This document shows positions 26,600-38,509 of a DNA stretch of 64,000 nt, one piece after another. Both the position numbers and the translations under genes were made by a program. The notes under the pieces were generated by a model that made no database searches, was not told where the DNA came from, and saw nothing but the letters and a program-made list of their open reading frames with translations. Source of the DNA: Cymbidium sinense (taxonomy: Eukaryota > Streptophyta > Magnoliopsida > Asparagales > Orchidaceae); assembly GCA_021442155.1 (NCBI GenBank), contig CM038221.1:43347648-43411647 (forward strand). Direction: 5' to 3'. Positions within the stretch are counted from its first letter, which is position 1, and each line of letters starts with the position of its first letter.

Positions 26600-26770
26600 A
26601 TCTCTTACCACTAGCATGGTAAAGTAATGTTCATCCAACATCTTTAAAATTCATTTGAACTCACTTTCTGCGATGTTCAAGATAAATAAAATATTTCTCC
26701 TCAAAATTATAAATCTCTCCAATACATATATGAACCCCATCTAGCATAACCAAATTTGTTAAATGAGGGT
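26600..26770 (+). repeat. Short hairpin series at the end of the element A LTR
   Basis: Three inverted repeats before gag: TTACCA/TGGTAA (about 26606-26622), TTGAAC/GTTCAA (26655-26680), and one with loop TAACCAAATT flanked by CTAGCA and TGTTAAATG (about 26733-26770). They correspond in order to the first, second and later units of the long hairpin array of element B (40586-42630). Confidence 0.6.
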
Positions 26771-27580
26771 TTCAATTTAAAATCAAGTTAAAAGAACAAC
26801 AATTAAGGAAAAGTCTAATTTTATACCATTCTTTTCAACATCAAAGAGGAAAGCCTGCTTGTTTCTTTTCAAGCATTCAGTCACCATGTCTTCTAGAAAG
26901 CTAATCTTCTCATTTGCTTTGGGTGTGGATTTGGCCATGGATCAGGCCATTCTCTCCTCATCTCCAGTCATCAAGTTTGGCTTTAGGTTCGAGCACTTCA
27001 AAGTCACATATGATGGTCCTACCCTCAGCATAGTGAGTAGGGAGGAGGTGGCAGACAAGAAACCACTTCTTCTGTTTGATCTCCAATCGAATCAATTCCC
27101 ATCCTTAAAGAGGAAAGCTTTAGAGGTTCCAACACCACAAACCACTTGTGTCGACCATTTAACATAATCAAATTTGATGAGGGTTTCAATTCAAAGTCAA
27201 ATCAAAAGAACAATAGTTAAAGCAAAGTCTAATTATACACCTTTCTTTTCCAACAGGAAGAAAAATTCCATTCCCCCACAACGGTCATCATGTCTTCTGG
27301 AAAGCTCATTTTCTCATTTGCTTCGGGTGTGGATTTGGCCATGGATCAGGCCATACTCACCTCACCCCCTATCATCAAGTTTGGTCTAGGTTTTGAACAC
27401 TTCAAAGTCACATGTGATGGTCCTTCCCTCAGCACAGTGAGTAGGGAGGAGGTGGCCGATGAAAGCCACTTCTTCAGTTTAATCTCCATTTAGACACTGA
27501 TTTCCCATCCTTGAAGAGGAAAGCCTTAGAGGTTCCCAAGCCATGAGTTCCACCTGTGCTTGCCGCAATTTCTGCTAGGA
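26745..27580 (+). repeat. Tandem duplication of the LTR end plus gag start
   Basis: The segment starting CATAACCAAATTTG at about 26745 recurs at about 27163 (period near 418 bp), including the leader, the gag N-terminal motif and the KRKALEVP coding end. The second copy has kept a CAACAG acceptor-like site that reads CAACAT in the first. Confidence 0.8.
26859..27493 (+). pseudogene. Element A gag N-terminal motif, two copies
   Basis: Both repeats encode the same opening. 26886-27167 reads SSRKLIFSFALGVDLAMDQ, then IKFGFRFEHFKVTYDGPTLS and SREEVADKKP. 27290-27493 reads SSGKLIFSFASGVDLAMDQ and FEHFKVTCDGPSLS. Element B has a related stretch at 42784-42990 with FGWGFEGVRITCEGTPLTLS. I infer it is the gag amino end of this family; I know no function for the motif. 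Both are followed by stops. Confidence 0.65.
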
Positions 27581-29700
27581 TTAGTACCGCCTCTACCGTA
27601 GCCCCAGCTCTTAAGGGGAAGTCAGTTCTAGCATCTAAGATTGTTTCCCCTACCTTCGAGATTCGGTACTAGCTCATGCCATGCATTCTTTACCAAGACT
27701 CAACGCTGTAATAGGAATAAGAAGATCAAGAAGTACTATGAGCGCATGGACTAGGAGGTTGAGGAAGCCTCCCATGTAGCTGAAGAGAGGTCTATTCGTG
27801 GGACCTCTCCCCTTCTTGGTGGTAGTAGGTTTCACCTTCTCTCAGCTGTAGAGGGAGAGGAGGATGTGAGGAAGATAGCAGCATCACCCCAATGACCCAC
27901 AAAGTATGAGATGAGACAGGAGATGGAAGTCGGGGTCAGTGCTTAGGAGAGTAGCGAAAGTCCATGGACGTTGAGTTCGCCACCATTCATGACTTGAGAT
28001 GAATGATCTCTAAAAGTGTAAGGGATCAGATTTATAGAGAAAAGGCCATGGAGGCCAAGGTTACTATCAAGCGGGCAAGAGAGATAGGAGGAGGTTTTCC
28101 AGACAGTCAGTGGCCTCACCATTAATTGACCATCCCGATCGGCCAGCTGATAGAGCCGATCATTCATATAGGATAGTTCTCACTGGTTCCAGTCATAGGA
28201 GGGGACCTTTGAGGCGGGTACCACTATCATATCGCTCCACTCGTCGACCACCATCACCAGTCCATGTCCTATCATCCGAAGTGCCCTTCAAATACCATAA
28301 ATCAGCCTCTGGAGAAAAGACATCCCCCTTAGTGATACAATTACATCCTAAGGACCACACTCCATCTGCTCCATCGATTGAGGTGCGACTGAGCTCTCTT
28401 GCTTGACTTGCCCGCGATAAAGAAGAAAGAGTGGTGGCCCAAGAACATCATAGTCACTCCACCACCACAGTCGGAGAAGGAAGAAGGAAATACCTTGTTG
28501 ACTCCCATGATTACAAGCTGGTCAAAGATAACACTTCCCTTATCTAGAATATACAATGTATCACCTCTTCAGGACAGAGTCCAGTAGCGAGTCACCACTC
28601 GACATATGTCCCAATAGTTCTATGTAGAGTGGATGATTGATCATTAGAAGAGATATTATAGGACTATTGTACCACAGTGAGGCAGATAGTTGGAGATGAT
28701 CATTCTGAACAAGAGAAGGGTATGATAGACTTTAATCTAATGAGGATGACCTTTCGGATGATACTGCTGAAGTCCACATGGTTGATATCTGAGGATCTTT
28801 GCATAGAGAACAACCCAGCTAGGAAGCTCAGGGCATTATAGTTGAGAAAGGTGAGGCATCATACTCAACTCAACGCTTTCTCCAACAGATCAAGCTCAAG
28901 GATGATCAAATTGATAGGATGGAGAGGAGAGTAGAGAAGTTGATAGCAGTGGAATTAACATTGCAAAATCAAGCACCGCCTCACCCACTTCTATCGAGGA
29001 TGCAGACCCAAGCTAGTGCATATCCTAGATCATTCCAAAAGCGCTACTCCAATGGATGAGGATACCGATAGTCATAAGAAAATAAGCGATATTACCTCCA
29101 TGCATGAAAAACATCAAGTAGATGGTAGAACAACAAGTGAAGGAGCCATTGGCAAGCCAAGGAGCTCATCGGTAGTTCAATAAGAGTTTTATGCCACCAT
29201 CCTTCAAGGTATTCGATGGCGGGGAACCCTAGGCACACATTGCACATTTTAGAGCTAATTATTGCAATGCTGATAGTAGTGACGCCCTACTCTTCTGACA
29301 GTTTGCCAGTAATCTTTTTAGAGTGGCCTTTGATTGGTATGCCAAACTGCCCTACGATTTATTGTAGTCTTTTGTAGAATTAGAGCAGCATTTTATTAAG
29401 AGATTTGCAAGAGTTCAACAAAGAGTGACTGTAGGGGACCTCGTTGTAGAGAAACAAAAATCTAATGAGTCTCTTGTTGATTATATTTTCAGGTAACAAA
29501 AACTGAGTATGAAATCCGAACCACAATTGCAGGAGCAGCATGCCATTGGAATTTTTCTCAAGAATATTCATGGCCCGATCGCCTTCATGCTCAAAAGCTT
29601 TACTATTAAAGCATTTGAGAAACTAATCAGGAAAGCGGCTAACCTACAAGAGGAAGCCAAATAGTTACCCTTCTCAGACCAGTCATCCAAGCCTAAATCC
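27580..29700 (+). pseudogene. Element A gag, central region
   Basis: Several frames joined by stops. A Pro/Arg/Ser-rich part (28110-28406, SYRSTRRPPSPVHVLSSEV) has a counterpart in B (43529-43747). The capsid-like retrotransposon gag domain lies at about 29205-29640, with FDGGEP-AHIAHFRANYCNA, VAFDWYAKLPYDLL, FIKRFARVQQ, ESLVDYIFR and AFEKLIRKAANLQEEAK. Gag would form the cytoplasmic particle. Many stops and frameshifts. Confidence 0.75.
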
Positions 29701-30300
29701 CAGAAAGTGTTTGAGAAGAAGCCAGAGACAGTGGTAGCAGTGAACAAGGGGAAACAGCTAGAGAAAGCATAGTTTGAGAGGCCTAGAGCTCACCAGCCTT
29801 CACTCCCACCTCCTCTTCCACTACCTCAGCCATCACAAAGGCCACCCCAGCAGCTTACACAGCAGTGATACTAGTATCCACCCCTAGGTACCTATTATCC
29901 ATCAACTCTTACCGATAAACTCAATAAGCCATACTCATTCAAGAGGGAAGTAGTCAGAAAATTCTTAAAGAACCTTCTTAAGAAGCCTGATTTCTAATTA
30001 TTTGAGCCTAGAAAGCTGAAGGAAGTGGGTAAGAGTGATGATCCTAACTACTGCCCCTGCCATTGCATGCTAGGCTATGTCTTAGAGGATTGCTTTACAT
30101 TAAAGGATTGGCTTGAGCATAGCTACAAGTCAGGAGCCATAGTGATCCCCAAAGAATACTTAATGGAACAACCTTCTGATTCCATTAAAGTAATCTTTGA
30201 GGAAACATCTGAGCCTCTTAACACAAAAGAAGGTTGGGATATCTCTTTATCCTATACCTCTAAAAAGATTATTTCTAAAATCAAGAAACTTTATCTATAG
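29700..30300 (+). pseudogene. Element A gag C-terminal part with cysteine motif
   Basis: A Pro/Gln-rich linker (29790-29880) leads to an open frame at 30025-30300 with DPNYCPCHCMLGYVLEDCFT followed by LKDWLEHSYKSGAIVIPKEYL. The C-x-C-H-x(8)-C spacing resembles the Cys/His motif near the gag end of plant Tat/Athila elements, a likely nucleic-acid-binding part. The B counterpart at 45420-45560 is more damaged. Confidence 0.65.
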
Positions 30301-30479
30301 GTGCTTGACTGTTTCAGGACCTCCAATACTAAGGAAGGTCTGTTAGTTGGGAGGGAAAACTCGGGGAGGGTTAAGGCCCAACAGCAGTAATAGCAGCCAC
30401 CACATGCTCAGGATAGTTCTATAGCACCACCACTATCCGAGTCCAGCATTCTTCCTCCCACGGTTGCAGTTACCACATC

Positions 30480-31800
30480 CACTAGCTCCGTCGCCATTAG
30501 CAGGAGTGTTGTATCTATGGATGAGGGCACCAAGCCACTCATACTACTTACTTTACTTGACTTTTACCATGTACCGCCAAAATTGAAGAAATTAATGAAG
30601 AAGAATAACTTCGCTTACATCTTGTCTACTTTTGTAGATCTCAGTGATTAATCTCATTGATAACTCTCCAAGTCATACTAATAATAATCTAAATAATTTG
30701 ATCAATTCCATTCTGATTTAGAAATGGATTGCCCTTTTTTGAATCTTTAGGATTCATAACTCGAGATAGATTTCCAGTCATTCGACTCTGATGATCCTTT
30801 AGAAGAAGTTGTAGGTATACCCGATGAGCAAGTAGAACTTTCCACCACCTCCTCATCACAAGAAGTTGTTGAAGTTAACCTCCGTAGTGGTAAAGTTTTA
30901 CCTCCTAAAGTAGTACCTCAAGATAAGGGTAAATAGGTCATAGGTTCTAGTGAACAGATATCCCCTCCACAAGATTCTCTACTTTGGATATGCTTGTGGA
31001 GGACCAACCTAAAGTTGACTACAATGTCCTGACACACCTTAGAAAGTTGCTAGCTAAGTTAAATATATATGACACCCTTATTTTATCCAAAGAGATGAGA
31101 GAGTCACTAATCAAAGCATTGCTTAACCCTGAAATATGCTTAGCTTAGTTGGCCCCAACTATCTAGCTGGAGAGGAGGCATTGTTTTCAAAGGAAGTCCT
31201 ATGAGTCACATTCTTAGATGAAGACTTACTACTGGGGACAATAGAACACAATCGCCGCTCTACATCACTATGGATGTTGCCAAGTTCCTATCCAAAGTGA
31301 TCAGGTGAATTAACATTATAAGTCTAAAAACCCTTACTTACTTGAGGATCAACATCTCTAAATTCCAATTTGAGAAGATGATGTTGAAAGGATTAAATGA
31401 GTAAGGCGAGAGTGCTTTAGGCTCCATAGTGTTGCCTTTGGAGATAGATGATCGAAAGACAGAAGCTAGTTTCACATAATAAATTGAAATACATCTTTCA
31501 ATGCTTTGCTAGGGCAACCTTAGATTCATGAGAACAACATGGTTTCATCTTCTTTACATCAATTTATCAAGTTTATCAAGGATGGGATCTAATTTTATGT
31601 CAAAAGAGATCTCAAACCATTTGCAGTACATGAGGTTGGGATTTATGAGGACACAACCTATTACTTTCCTAAGAAATAAAATATCTTCTCTCATGAACTT
31701 AATCAAAATGGAAAAGAAAAATAAAGAGAAAAAAAAGAATGAAAAGAAAAATAAAAAGAGAATGAAAAAGAAAAGAAAGGGAGCGAGAAGAAGACATTAA
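30480..31800 (+). pseudogene. Element A protease region with Lys-rich tail
   Basis: Begins with a Ser/Thr-rich part and LTLLDFYHVPPKLKKL (about 30548), then VEVNLRSGKVLPP (30870). A conserved block follows near 31010-31145: KVDYNV, YDTLILSKEMRESLIKALLN, PEICLA. The protease follows with SLKTLTYLRINIS (31322-31360), but the catalytic DPGAS stretch present in B is missing. ALGSIVLPLEID at about 31418-31450 is retained. It ends in a Lys/Glu-rich run (31708-31795). B has the same order, including the Lys-rich end. Confidence 0.75.
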
Positions 31801-32830
31801 GGAGGAGATAGAGCCCGAGATTATGTTCCACCCATAGTTCATTACTCCATTCAAACAAATGGGGAGGATGACTTGACCTCCACTTGACCTCCACCAGGAC
31901 GAGGAAGAGGCAAGTTTAGAGGAAGCCCTAGGGATGGTAGACCACCATACCTACCATATACTAGGAGGTTCGTTCCAGCATCCAGAAGTACACCTGCCAT
32001 CTACATAGACTTAGAATCTAGTTCAGAGGATGAGTCATATGTAGTGAGGACACCGACTAGCTCTTTATGTCAGTAGATCTTGTTGGAGGTGACACTAGGG
32101 CCCGACAGTGATGAAGACCAGGTCCTCAAGGAAAGCATGAATGTATCTAAATCTCTTCTATGTGAAAATGTTAGACAACATATGGGTGCCTTAGCTCTAA
32201 CCCTACTTTTCTCATAAAAAATTAAGAGTTTGGTAGTTAAGGAAGCTCCCAAAATATGTGTGAATGCTAACCCCAAAGGTTTTACCCAGGAGCACATCCT
32301 CAAGCTGAAAAATTGATGTAGAGCTTGAGGATGAATCATTCAAAGAAGTAATAAAATTACGTTTAATTGGTACTCGCCTTGTGTTCTTAATCTAATGAAG
32401 AAAGGTTTAATTCCACATACATGGTCTAAGCACAGGTCAGAGTATTTTGAGAGATTATGTGACAACAAGTGTAGAACTCTCAGTCCAGACTCGGACAAGG
32501 CTTTGGCATAGTAGGCTGATAAATGATGATGTGCATGGTCATTACTAATCATTTGGAATTTGATAGGTTCTCCTCAAACCATATTAACTCATATGAGTAG
32601 GTGTGTTTAGAAACTTCAAATGATCCAGATGAGCTCCAAGTTAAAGATGCACCCCAGAATTCGAAGAAGAAATTAAATCAACCATCGACAAGCTTAAAGA
32701 AATTAACTTGGGGACTGAGAAATCCACTCCCAACATATGTCAGCTCCTTGTTGAGTGAATCTAAAACCAATGACTTTGTTAGGCTACTCATTGAGTTTAA
32801 GGATTGCTTTGCATGAAGTTATGAAGAAAT
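31801..32830 (+). pseudogene. Element A protease-RT linker, unidentified domain
   Basis: Fragments match the same interval in B: LEVTLGPDSDEDQ (32084), SLVVKEAPK (32230), WYSPCVLNLMKKG (about 32368), a YFERL piece (32440), then NHLEFDRF and VCLETSNDPDELQVKD (32547-32660), and LLSESKTNDFVRLLIEFKDCFA (32748-32816). The final part is the usual lead-in to Ty3/gypsy RT. The SPCV...NL part is not a domain I recognise. Heavily frameshifted. Confidence 0.55.
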
Positions 32831-33640
32831 TCCTGGATTAGTTCCTGAAGTAGTGTTTCATAAGCTAGCGATACAACCCGATGCTAACCCCTTCAAGCAA
32901 GCTCCTAAATTCATGCGATTGGACATTGAATAACAGGTCATTTCAGAAGTCAAGAAATTGATCGATGTTGGTTTCATCCGGGAAGAAAAATACCCAACCT
33001 GGTTGGCTAACATCATCCCAATTAAGAAGAAAAATGACCAAATTCGCATATGCGTTGACTTTAGGGATCTTAATAAGGCATGCCCAAAAGATGAATTTCC
33101 ACTACCGATACTGAAACTGATGGTGGACATCGCCTCATCTCATGTAGTCTTCTCTTTCATGGATGGTTCATCTGGATATAACCATATAAAGATGACACCT
33201 AAGGATGAAAGAAACTCTATTTTTAAAACCCCGATCGAAATCTATTGTTATAAGGTTATGCCTTTTAGCCTAAAAAATATTTGCGCCATTGATGATCTCA
33301 TGGTCAAGAGAAACTCATTCACTACCAAGTTGAATGCTACATTGATGATCTAGTGGTCAAGAGAAAAGAAAAGGAAGACCATCTCTTTGACTTGAGAGTA
33401 AGTTTCAAGCGGTTAATATAATATAACCTTAAAATGAATCATCTGAAGTGTGCATTCGGAGTGACTTCAGGGAAGTTTTCGGGGTTCGTTGTCTGACACC
33501 GTGAGATTGAGCTCAACTTGGAGAAGATTAAAGCAATACTAGAAATGCCACCCTCTAAAAGTCTAACTCAACTCAAATCATCCTAAGGGAGGCTGACATA
33601 TCTAATATGCTTTATATATAACCTTGTGGTGTTATTTTAT
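32831..33640 (+). pseudogene. Element A reverse transcriptase, truncated
   Basis: Reads from GLVPEVVFHKLAI (32839) through IGFIREE-like, PTWLANIIPIKKK, RICVDFRDLNKACPKDEFPL and FSFMDGSSGYNHIKMTP to PFSLKNIC. The catalytic block CYIDDLVVK is at about 33334-33363 in a changed frame, then KMNHLKCAFGVTSGK and GRLTYLICFIYNLV, where the element stops. A partial repeat of the YIDD block (33287-33312) has replaced the residues that normally precede it. RT palm is recognisable; the thumb, RNase H and integrase are gone. Confidence 0.9.
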
Positions 33641-33665
33641 TTTTATTTTCAAATTGGATATTTGA

Positions 33666-36600
33666 AAATTATTTGTTGGGACATCACGTAGATCTGCAGA
33701 TGTACTCATTAGGGTGATCGGGTGCGACATTGAGAAATGATGTACTATCTGGAGAGACATAAGTCACCATCCTACAATGGACCTAATCACCTAATAAGGA
33801 CAATAAGTATTCGAATGTACCAGAGATCTTTCCTCTACTTTACATGAAAAAATAAAGCAGGGTTTATTTAAACTGGGTTCATTAAGATCCCTATGGTGGT
33901 AAGCCCCTATAGTTAATTAAATTTTAAGGAATAAGATTCCTTAAGAATACTTTCGATTAAGGTAAATGATCATTGTCTCCAAAGATTTCAAAGATAAGAC
34001 TATCAACAAATTGGTTATTTTTAGAAAATCAAGTGGGATTGATCAAAAGGAGGGAGTTATTATCGAAACCAAAGAGAGATGAGTAGGGGATGTTTATGAT
34101 ACTAAGAAGCCTAATGAGCGTCCCAAACTATCCTATGATTGAGTTTTATTTTTGAAGTTTGAGAAGAATTATATGTTTGAGTTAAATTTTTATTAAAAAT
34201 TTAGGCTTACAATTCCATAACACAAGATCGTGAAAATGCCTAAGAGGTGAGGATTTACGCTTGTAGCCCGCAAAGGGAAACAACCTAGATCCTAAATCTA
34301 GGTAGCTTTGGCGAGGGCCAAAATATGACCTAAATCTAAGGCAAAAATGGGCATATGATTTATCTCCATAAGAGAGAATAAATTACCCGACTGTTGGACT
34401 TATAACCACCTGGGGGTGGTCGCCGACTAACTCCTCCTACGATTTTTAATACATGTAGGCAAGTTTTATGTTTTGCAAGATGGCTAAGCTGTTGTTTATT
34501 TAGAAAGGAGACTAACTCCTTAAACACACTCCCTAAGAGACTAGATCATGAAGGGCATGAATAATGACCTAAATCTAATGCAAATTTTGTTACATTTTAT
34601 TTTGATTTTTGGACAATTTATTTGACACGGGCTATGAGATTTCATATGCCTAATGCATGAGAAAATTAGTTATGGGTTGAAATCAGTAAGAAGGAGGTGT
34701 GTTTTCGCTCTCAAAGGTCAAGCCATTTTCTCTAGTAAAGGTGGAAGCCCTCCATTAGCAAGAGTGAATCAATATGATTTATGCATGATGTGAGACATAT
34801 AACATCCAACTAAGGGGTTGCTAAATCTTTTATTATCTTGATTTATGTCCTAAGCTTTAAGTGAGGTTTTGAGTTATTTAATTTATTATGAGTTGATTAA
34901 TTGGATAGAAAATTTATTTATTTTCCTAAGAGTCTAATCACATCCAGGCCATTCAACAATCATCAAATAATTAAGAAACTAAAAAAATCATGCCATTTCT
35001 AATGCACAAGTTAAACAAACATCAAACAATTTTATAAAGTTAGCGTAAAAGAATAAGAGGCCGATGTGGTCGGGTACCACCGCACAACCCGAAAAGAAAT
35101 GTGGGTAGCCGAGCTCTACACTTATACGACCTGGATTATAAATGAATAGTTACAATTTAGAAGAAATTCATATTATGGGGGTCTTCATTCTTCATTCTTC
35201 ATTTCGTCCTTTCTTTCTTTCATTATTTCTTCCTTTCTTTCTTTCTTTCTTTTGGTTTGACTTGGGATGTAGTTTGCTCCAAGGCATCACATGGTACATA
35301 AGAATTGGTCTTATGACCAATGTTCACCTTAATTCCCTCATAACATTCATTCCAAATGTTAAATACAAAATTTACATAAAAAATGGGAAAGATAAATCTA
35401 ACTAAACACCAAAATAGAGATTAACTAAACATACCACACAAGCGGTTTATATGAATAAGTTGACTTAACACACACATGGGTAACCATCTCTAATTTGGGT
35501 TATGCTTAGGGGTATAAGCAACACACAACAAAATCATTTATATATTTATTACAACGCTTAAGCATTATAGAAACATGATTAAGCTAAGATCACCCTATCA
35601 TTTAGACTACGCACATGCATCCTAACATCCAGTCTAAAAATATTACATCACAAAATAAAATCGGGCATCAAACTGTACACCGCCCTAATATAGAGCTATA
35701 AATAGTGACTTAGCATAATGTGTGTGTCATTTAAGGCTTGTGGGACATGTCTTAGCTAGGCTTTAAGGTTAGAATTTTCTAAATGTGAAAGGTTCAATTT
35801 AGATGGTGATTTTAGTTTAAGTGATTTAGTTGATTTGTTAATTTTAATTGGTGATTTGATTTAGTTTGAATGAACCTACACTTAGTTACTAAAAGTTATG
35901 AGGAGAAAAAAAGAGAAGAGAACTTCTCTTTCATTCCTACCTTAAAACATTTATAACGTATATTCATTAATGATTTTCTTTTAGTGAATGTTTTATTATG
36001 TATTTTAATTAATCATAAGTTTAGATTTACTCTAAATAGCTCAATTCAACAAGAAAGACATCTTAGGATTAGTTAGGTGGATTACTACCACATAACAAAC
36101 ATCCATTTGTCTTTCCACCATGTATACCATGCATATGAATAATCCTAGCATAGTATACATGTAATGCAAGTTTTAGCACACTTTTGATGATGAATGCTAA
36201 GAGATATGATTTGAAAATTTGGATATTCCATCGATGCATGTCTTTATTATGTAGAAAAGGGAGATTTTCATCCATTAACAAAATGTACATCCACATGTAT
36301 ACAAAACATAAGTGAGTCGATGCCATTATTTTCTACAGTAAGACACAAGACCTACTTGGGCTTCAAGCCCTCACTAGAGATGTACTAATATACCAATTTT
36401 CTTAAATACATATAGATGTACAAAAAGAAACAAATGGATGAAGAATCATGCAAAAGATTTTTTTTTTGTTTGATTTGATTGTATAATTTATCTGTGTTCT
36501 ATGAAGATCCTTCTTAAGTCATAACATAGAAATGCGTAGGAATAAATTTAAGCAAGTGTTATGTTCTTTTCAAATGAACATACACTTTGCAAATCTATGT

Positions 36601-36943
36601 AAATTATGTTAAAAAAAAAAAGGAAAGAAAGCTTCATGAAACACATCTTATGCTATAATCATATGCAAGCTTATAAGTATTCATAAGTAGCATTACTTCA
36701 TTGATAATCTTTGATTTATAAGTTTTGAAAATAATTTTAATTTAATAGTGATAATAGCCACTCATATTCTTAATTTTAAAAACACATGCAATTTGACATA
36801 AAAAGGAAACATTTTATTTAATTGATTTTTCAAAAGAGATGAATGCATGATTTCACATGGCAAACAATATTTAGCATGCTTGGAAAGAAATAAAGAGATG
36901 TAAGCACATGACTTCATTCACCCTAATTAATTCTAAGGACAAT
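33666..36943 (-). repeat. Inverted LTR fragment of the Tat family
   Basis: The minus strand reads the same LTR blocks in order. 36943 down to about 36850 matches 60970-61070; 36400-36332 is the GGCTTGAAGCCC...GTCTTG block; 35130-35035 is the GTGTAGAGCTCGGCTACCC hairpin and TGTGCGGTG block; 34440-34260 matches 39420-39640; 34040-33690 matches 39880-40190. It lacks U3, the TATA-like site, the splice-donor-like site and the terminal hairpin series. It abuts the forward LTR start at 36944 directly, giving back-to-back LTR pieces. No genes. Confidence 0.85.
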
Positions 36944-38100
36944 TGTTGACCTCATTTTTTTGGGATGAGCTCTCAACCTCTCCATCTTAGACATAGGACT
37001 CCTCTTTAGACACTAAGAGTTCCTTAGTCTTAAGATACTTAGTGATTAGGTGAACACTCAACCTAACCCAGAGACTTAGAAGAGTTAGCCACAATAATAG
37101 GTCATGCCTTAGAGATGTTAGGAAAACTTGCATACCATAGCTTGAACCAAATCCTCACTTCCTTCTTTCAAGTAAAACTCCAAATCCAAACTAATTTCAA
37201 ATCTTAAATCAATTCCAACTTAATTGATTTTCTCAAACTCAAATTAACTTCAATTCCAAATCAAATCTCAAATCAATTCCAACTTAATTGATTTTCTCAA
37301 ATTCAAATCAATTCCAATATATTTTATCAAATCATGAATCAATTCCAAATGATTGAAACCCATGATTGAATTCCAATTTCCAAAAATCTTTCTTAAGCCC
37401 TTTGATTTCATCTTATGGACTTACCTCAAATCAAATCCAAATCACTTCAAATTCAAAAGATTTTCTTATAACCCATTTATATTCTCATTTATATTCACAA
37501 ATATAAATGAAATATTATTGACCTCATTTTTAGGATGAGCTCTCAACCCCTCTATCTTAGACATAAGATTCCTCTTAGACATTAAGAGATCCTTAGTCTT
37601 AAGATACATCTAGTGATTAGGTGGACACTCAAGCCCAGAGACTTAGAAGGGTTAGCCATGATTAGTCATGCCTTAGAGTGTTAGGAAAATTTGCCTACCC
37701 TTAGTTTGAACCACTCATCATCTTCCTTCCTTCAAGTCAAACTCCAAATCAATCTTATTTGATTTTCTCCAAACTCAAATCAATATCACATGATTGAAAT
37801 CCATGATTGAAATCTATGATTGAAATCAAATTCAAAATTTAAGTTCCAAACTCCAAAATTTCCTAAGTCCTTTAAAATTTCTTTTAAAAGACTTAGCCTA
37901 AATCATGATCAAATCAATTCAAATTCATAAGATTTTCTCATAATTTTATATTCTCATTTATATTCATATATAAATGAAATATAAATTCAAATCAATCAAA
38001 TCAAATTCAAAATTCAAGCTCCAAACTCCAAAATTTTCTAAGTCCTTTAAAATTCCTTTTAAAAGACTTAGCCTAAATCATGATCAAATCACTTCAAATC
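36944..38100 (+). repeat. Duplicated LTR start in element B
   Basis: 36944-37515 and 37516 onward both begin with the LTR start followed by CTCTTAGACA-type hairpin DNA and TCAAATTC-rich sequence. The junction lies in ATATAAATGAAAT, a word that also occurs at 37970 and 38150, so unequal exchange at that word is a simple explanation. Confidence 0.7.
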
Positions 38101-38509
38101 CTTGAAATTTTCTCATGAATTTATATTCTCATTTATATTCACATATATATAAATGAAATATAAATTCAAACAATCAAAACCACTCCCAAAATCAAACTCA
38201 AATCCACTCAAAATTCAACCTAAGCCTTTTCAAGTCAAAATCTTGAACTTAGCCAAATCAATTTCAAATCAAGCTAAATCTTGATTTTTCTTCATGATTC
38301 AATCAATCTTACAATCATGAATCCAAATATAAACACAAACTTCAATCACTTAATAAAAAATCAATTCAAAAATCAAACCCCAAATCCTTTCATATTCTTC
38401 CTTTGAATATGAAATTGTCAAATGAATCAAAACCCATTTGACTTCAAAACACTTGCAAATGGATTTATATTTCAATCATAAGTCCATATACAAGTTCAAT
38501 CAAACTCAA

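Larger units (their letters stand above)
19372..26801 (+). repeat. Element A 5' LTR, about 7.4 kb
   Basis: Starts TATTGACCTCA, the counterpart of TGTTGACCTCA at 36944 and 54026. Block order matches the 3' LTR of element B: TTGAC-rich U3, TATA-like palindrome at 21104, splice-donor-like site at 21501, then modules near 23331, 24300, 24815, 25430 and 26000-26530. The end is inferred at GAACAACA (26794-26801), just before the gag leader, parallel to ATCAACA in B; a standard primer-binding site is not visible. Internal changes include a local duplication (23331 and 23583). Boundaries are inferred from copy comparison. Confidence 0.72.
19372..33665 (+). mobile_element. Element A: Tat-lineage Ty3/gypsy retrotransposon, 3' half missing
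   Basis: A long LTR (19372-26801) followed by gag, protease and the first part of reverse transcriptase, ending abruptly near 33620-33665. The rest of RT, both RNase H domains, integrase and the 3' LTR are absent. In their place lies an inverted LTR fragment. RT wording (FIREEKYPTWLANIIPIKKK, RICVDFRDLNKACPKDEFPL) and the gag/protease style are those of the plant Tat group (Ogre/Retand relatives). All frames are broken. Closely related to element B at 36944-64000, of which it is a diverged copy rather than a duplicate. Confidence 0.88.

Noticed and set aside
36944..37515. Solo or truncated 3' LTR of element A
   Set aside because: It could be, but it joins at a word also present inside the LTR and is followed at once by another LTR start, so an internal duplication of the LTR start is simpler.
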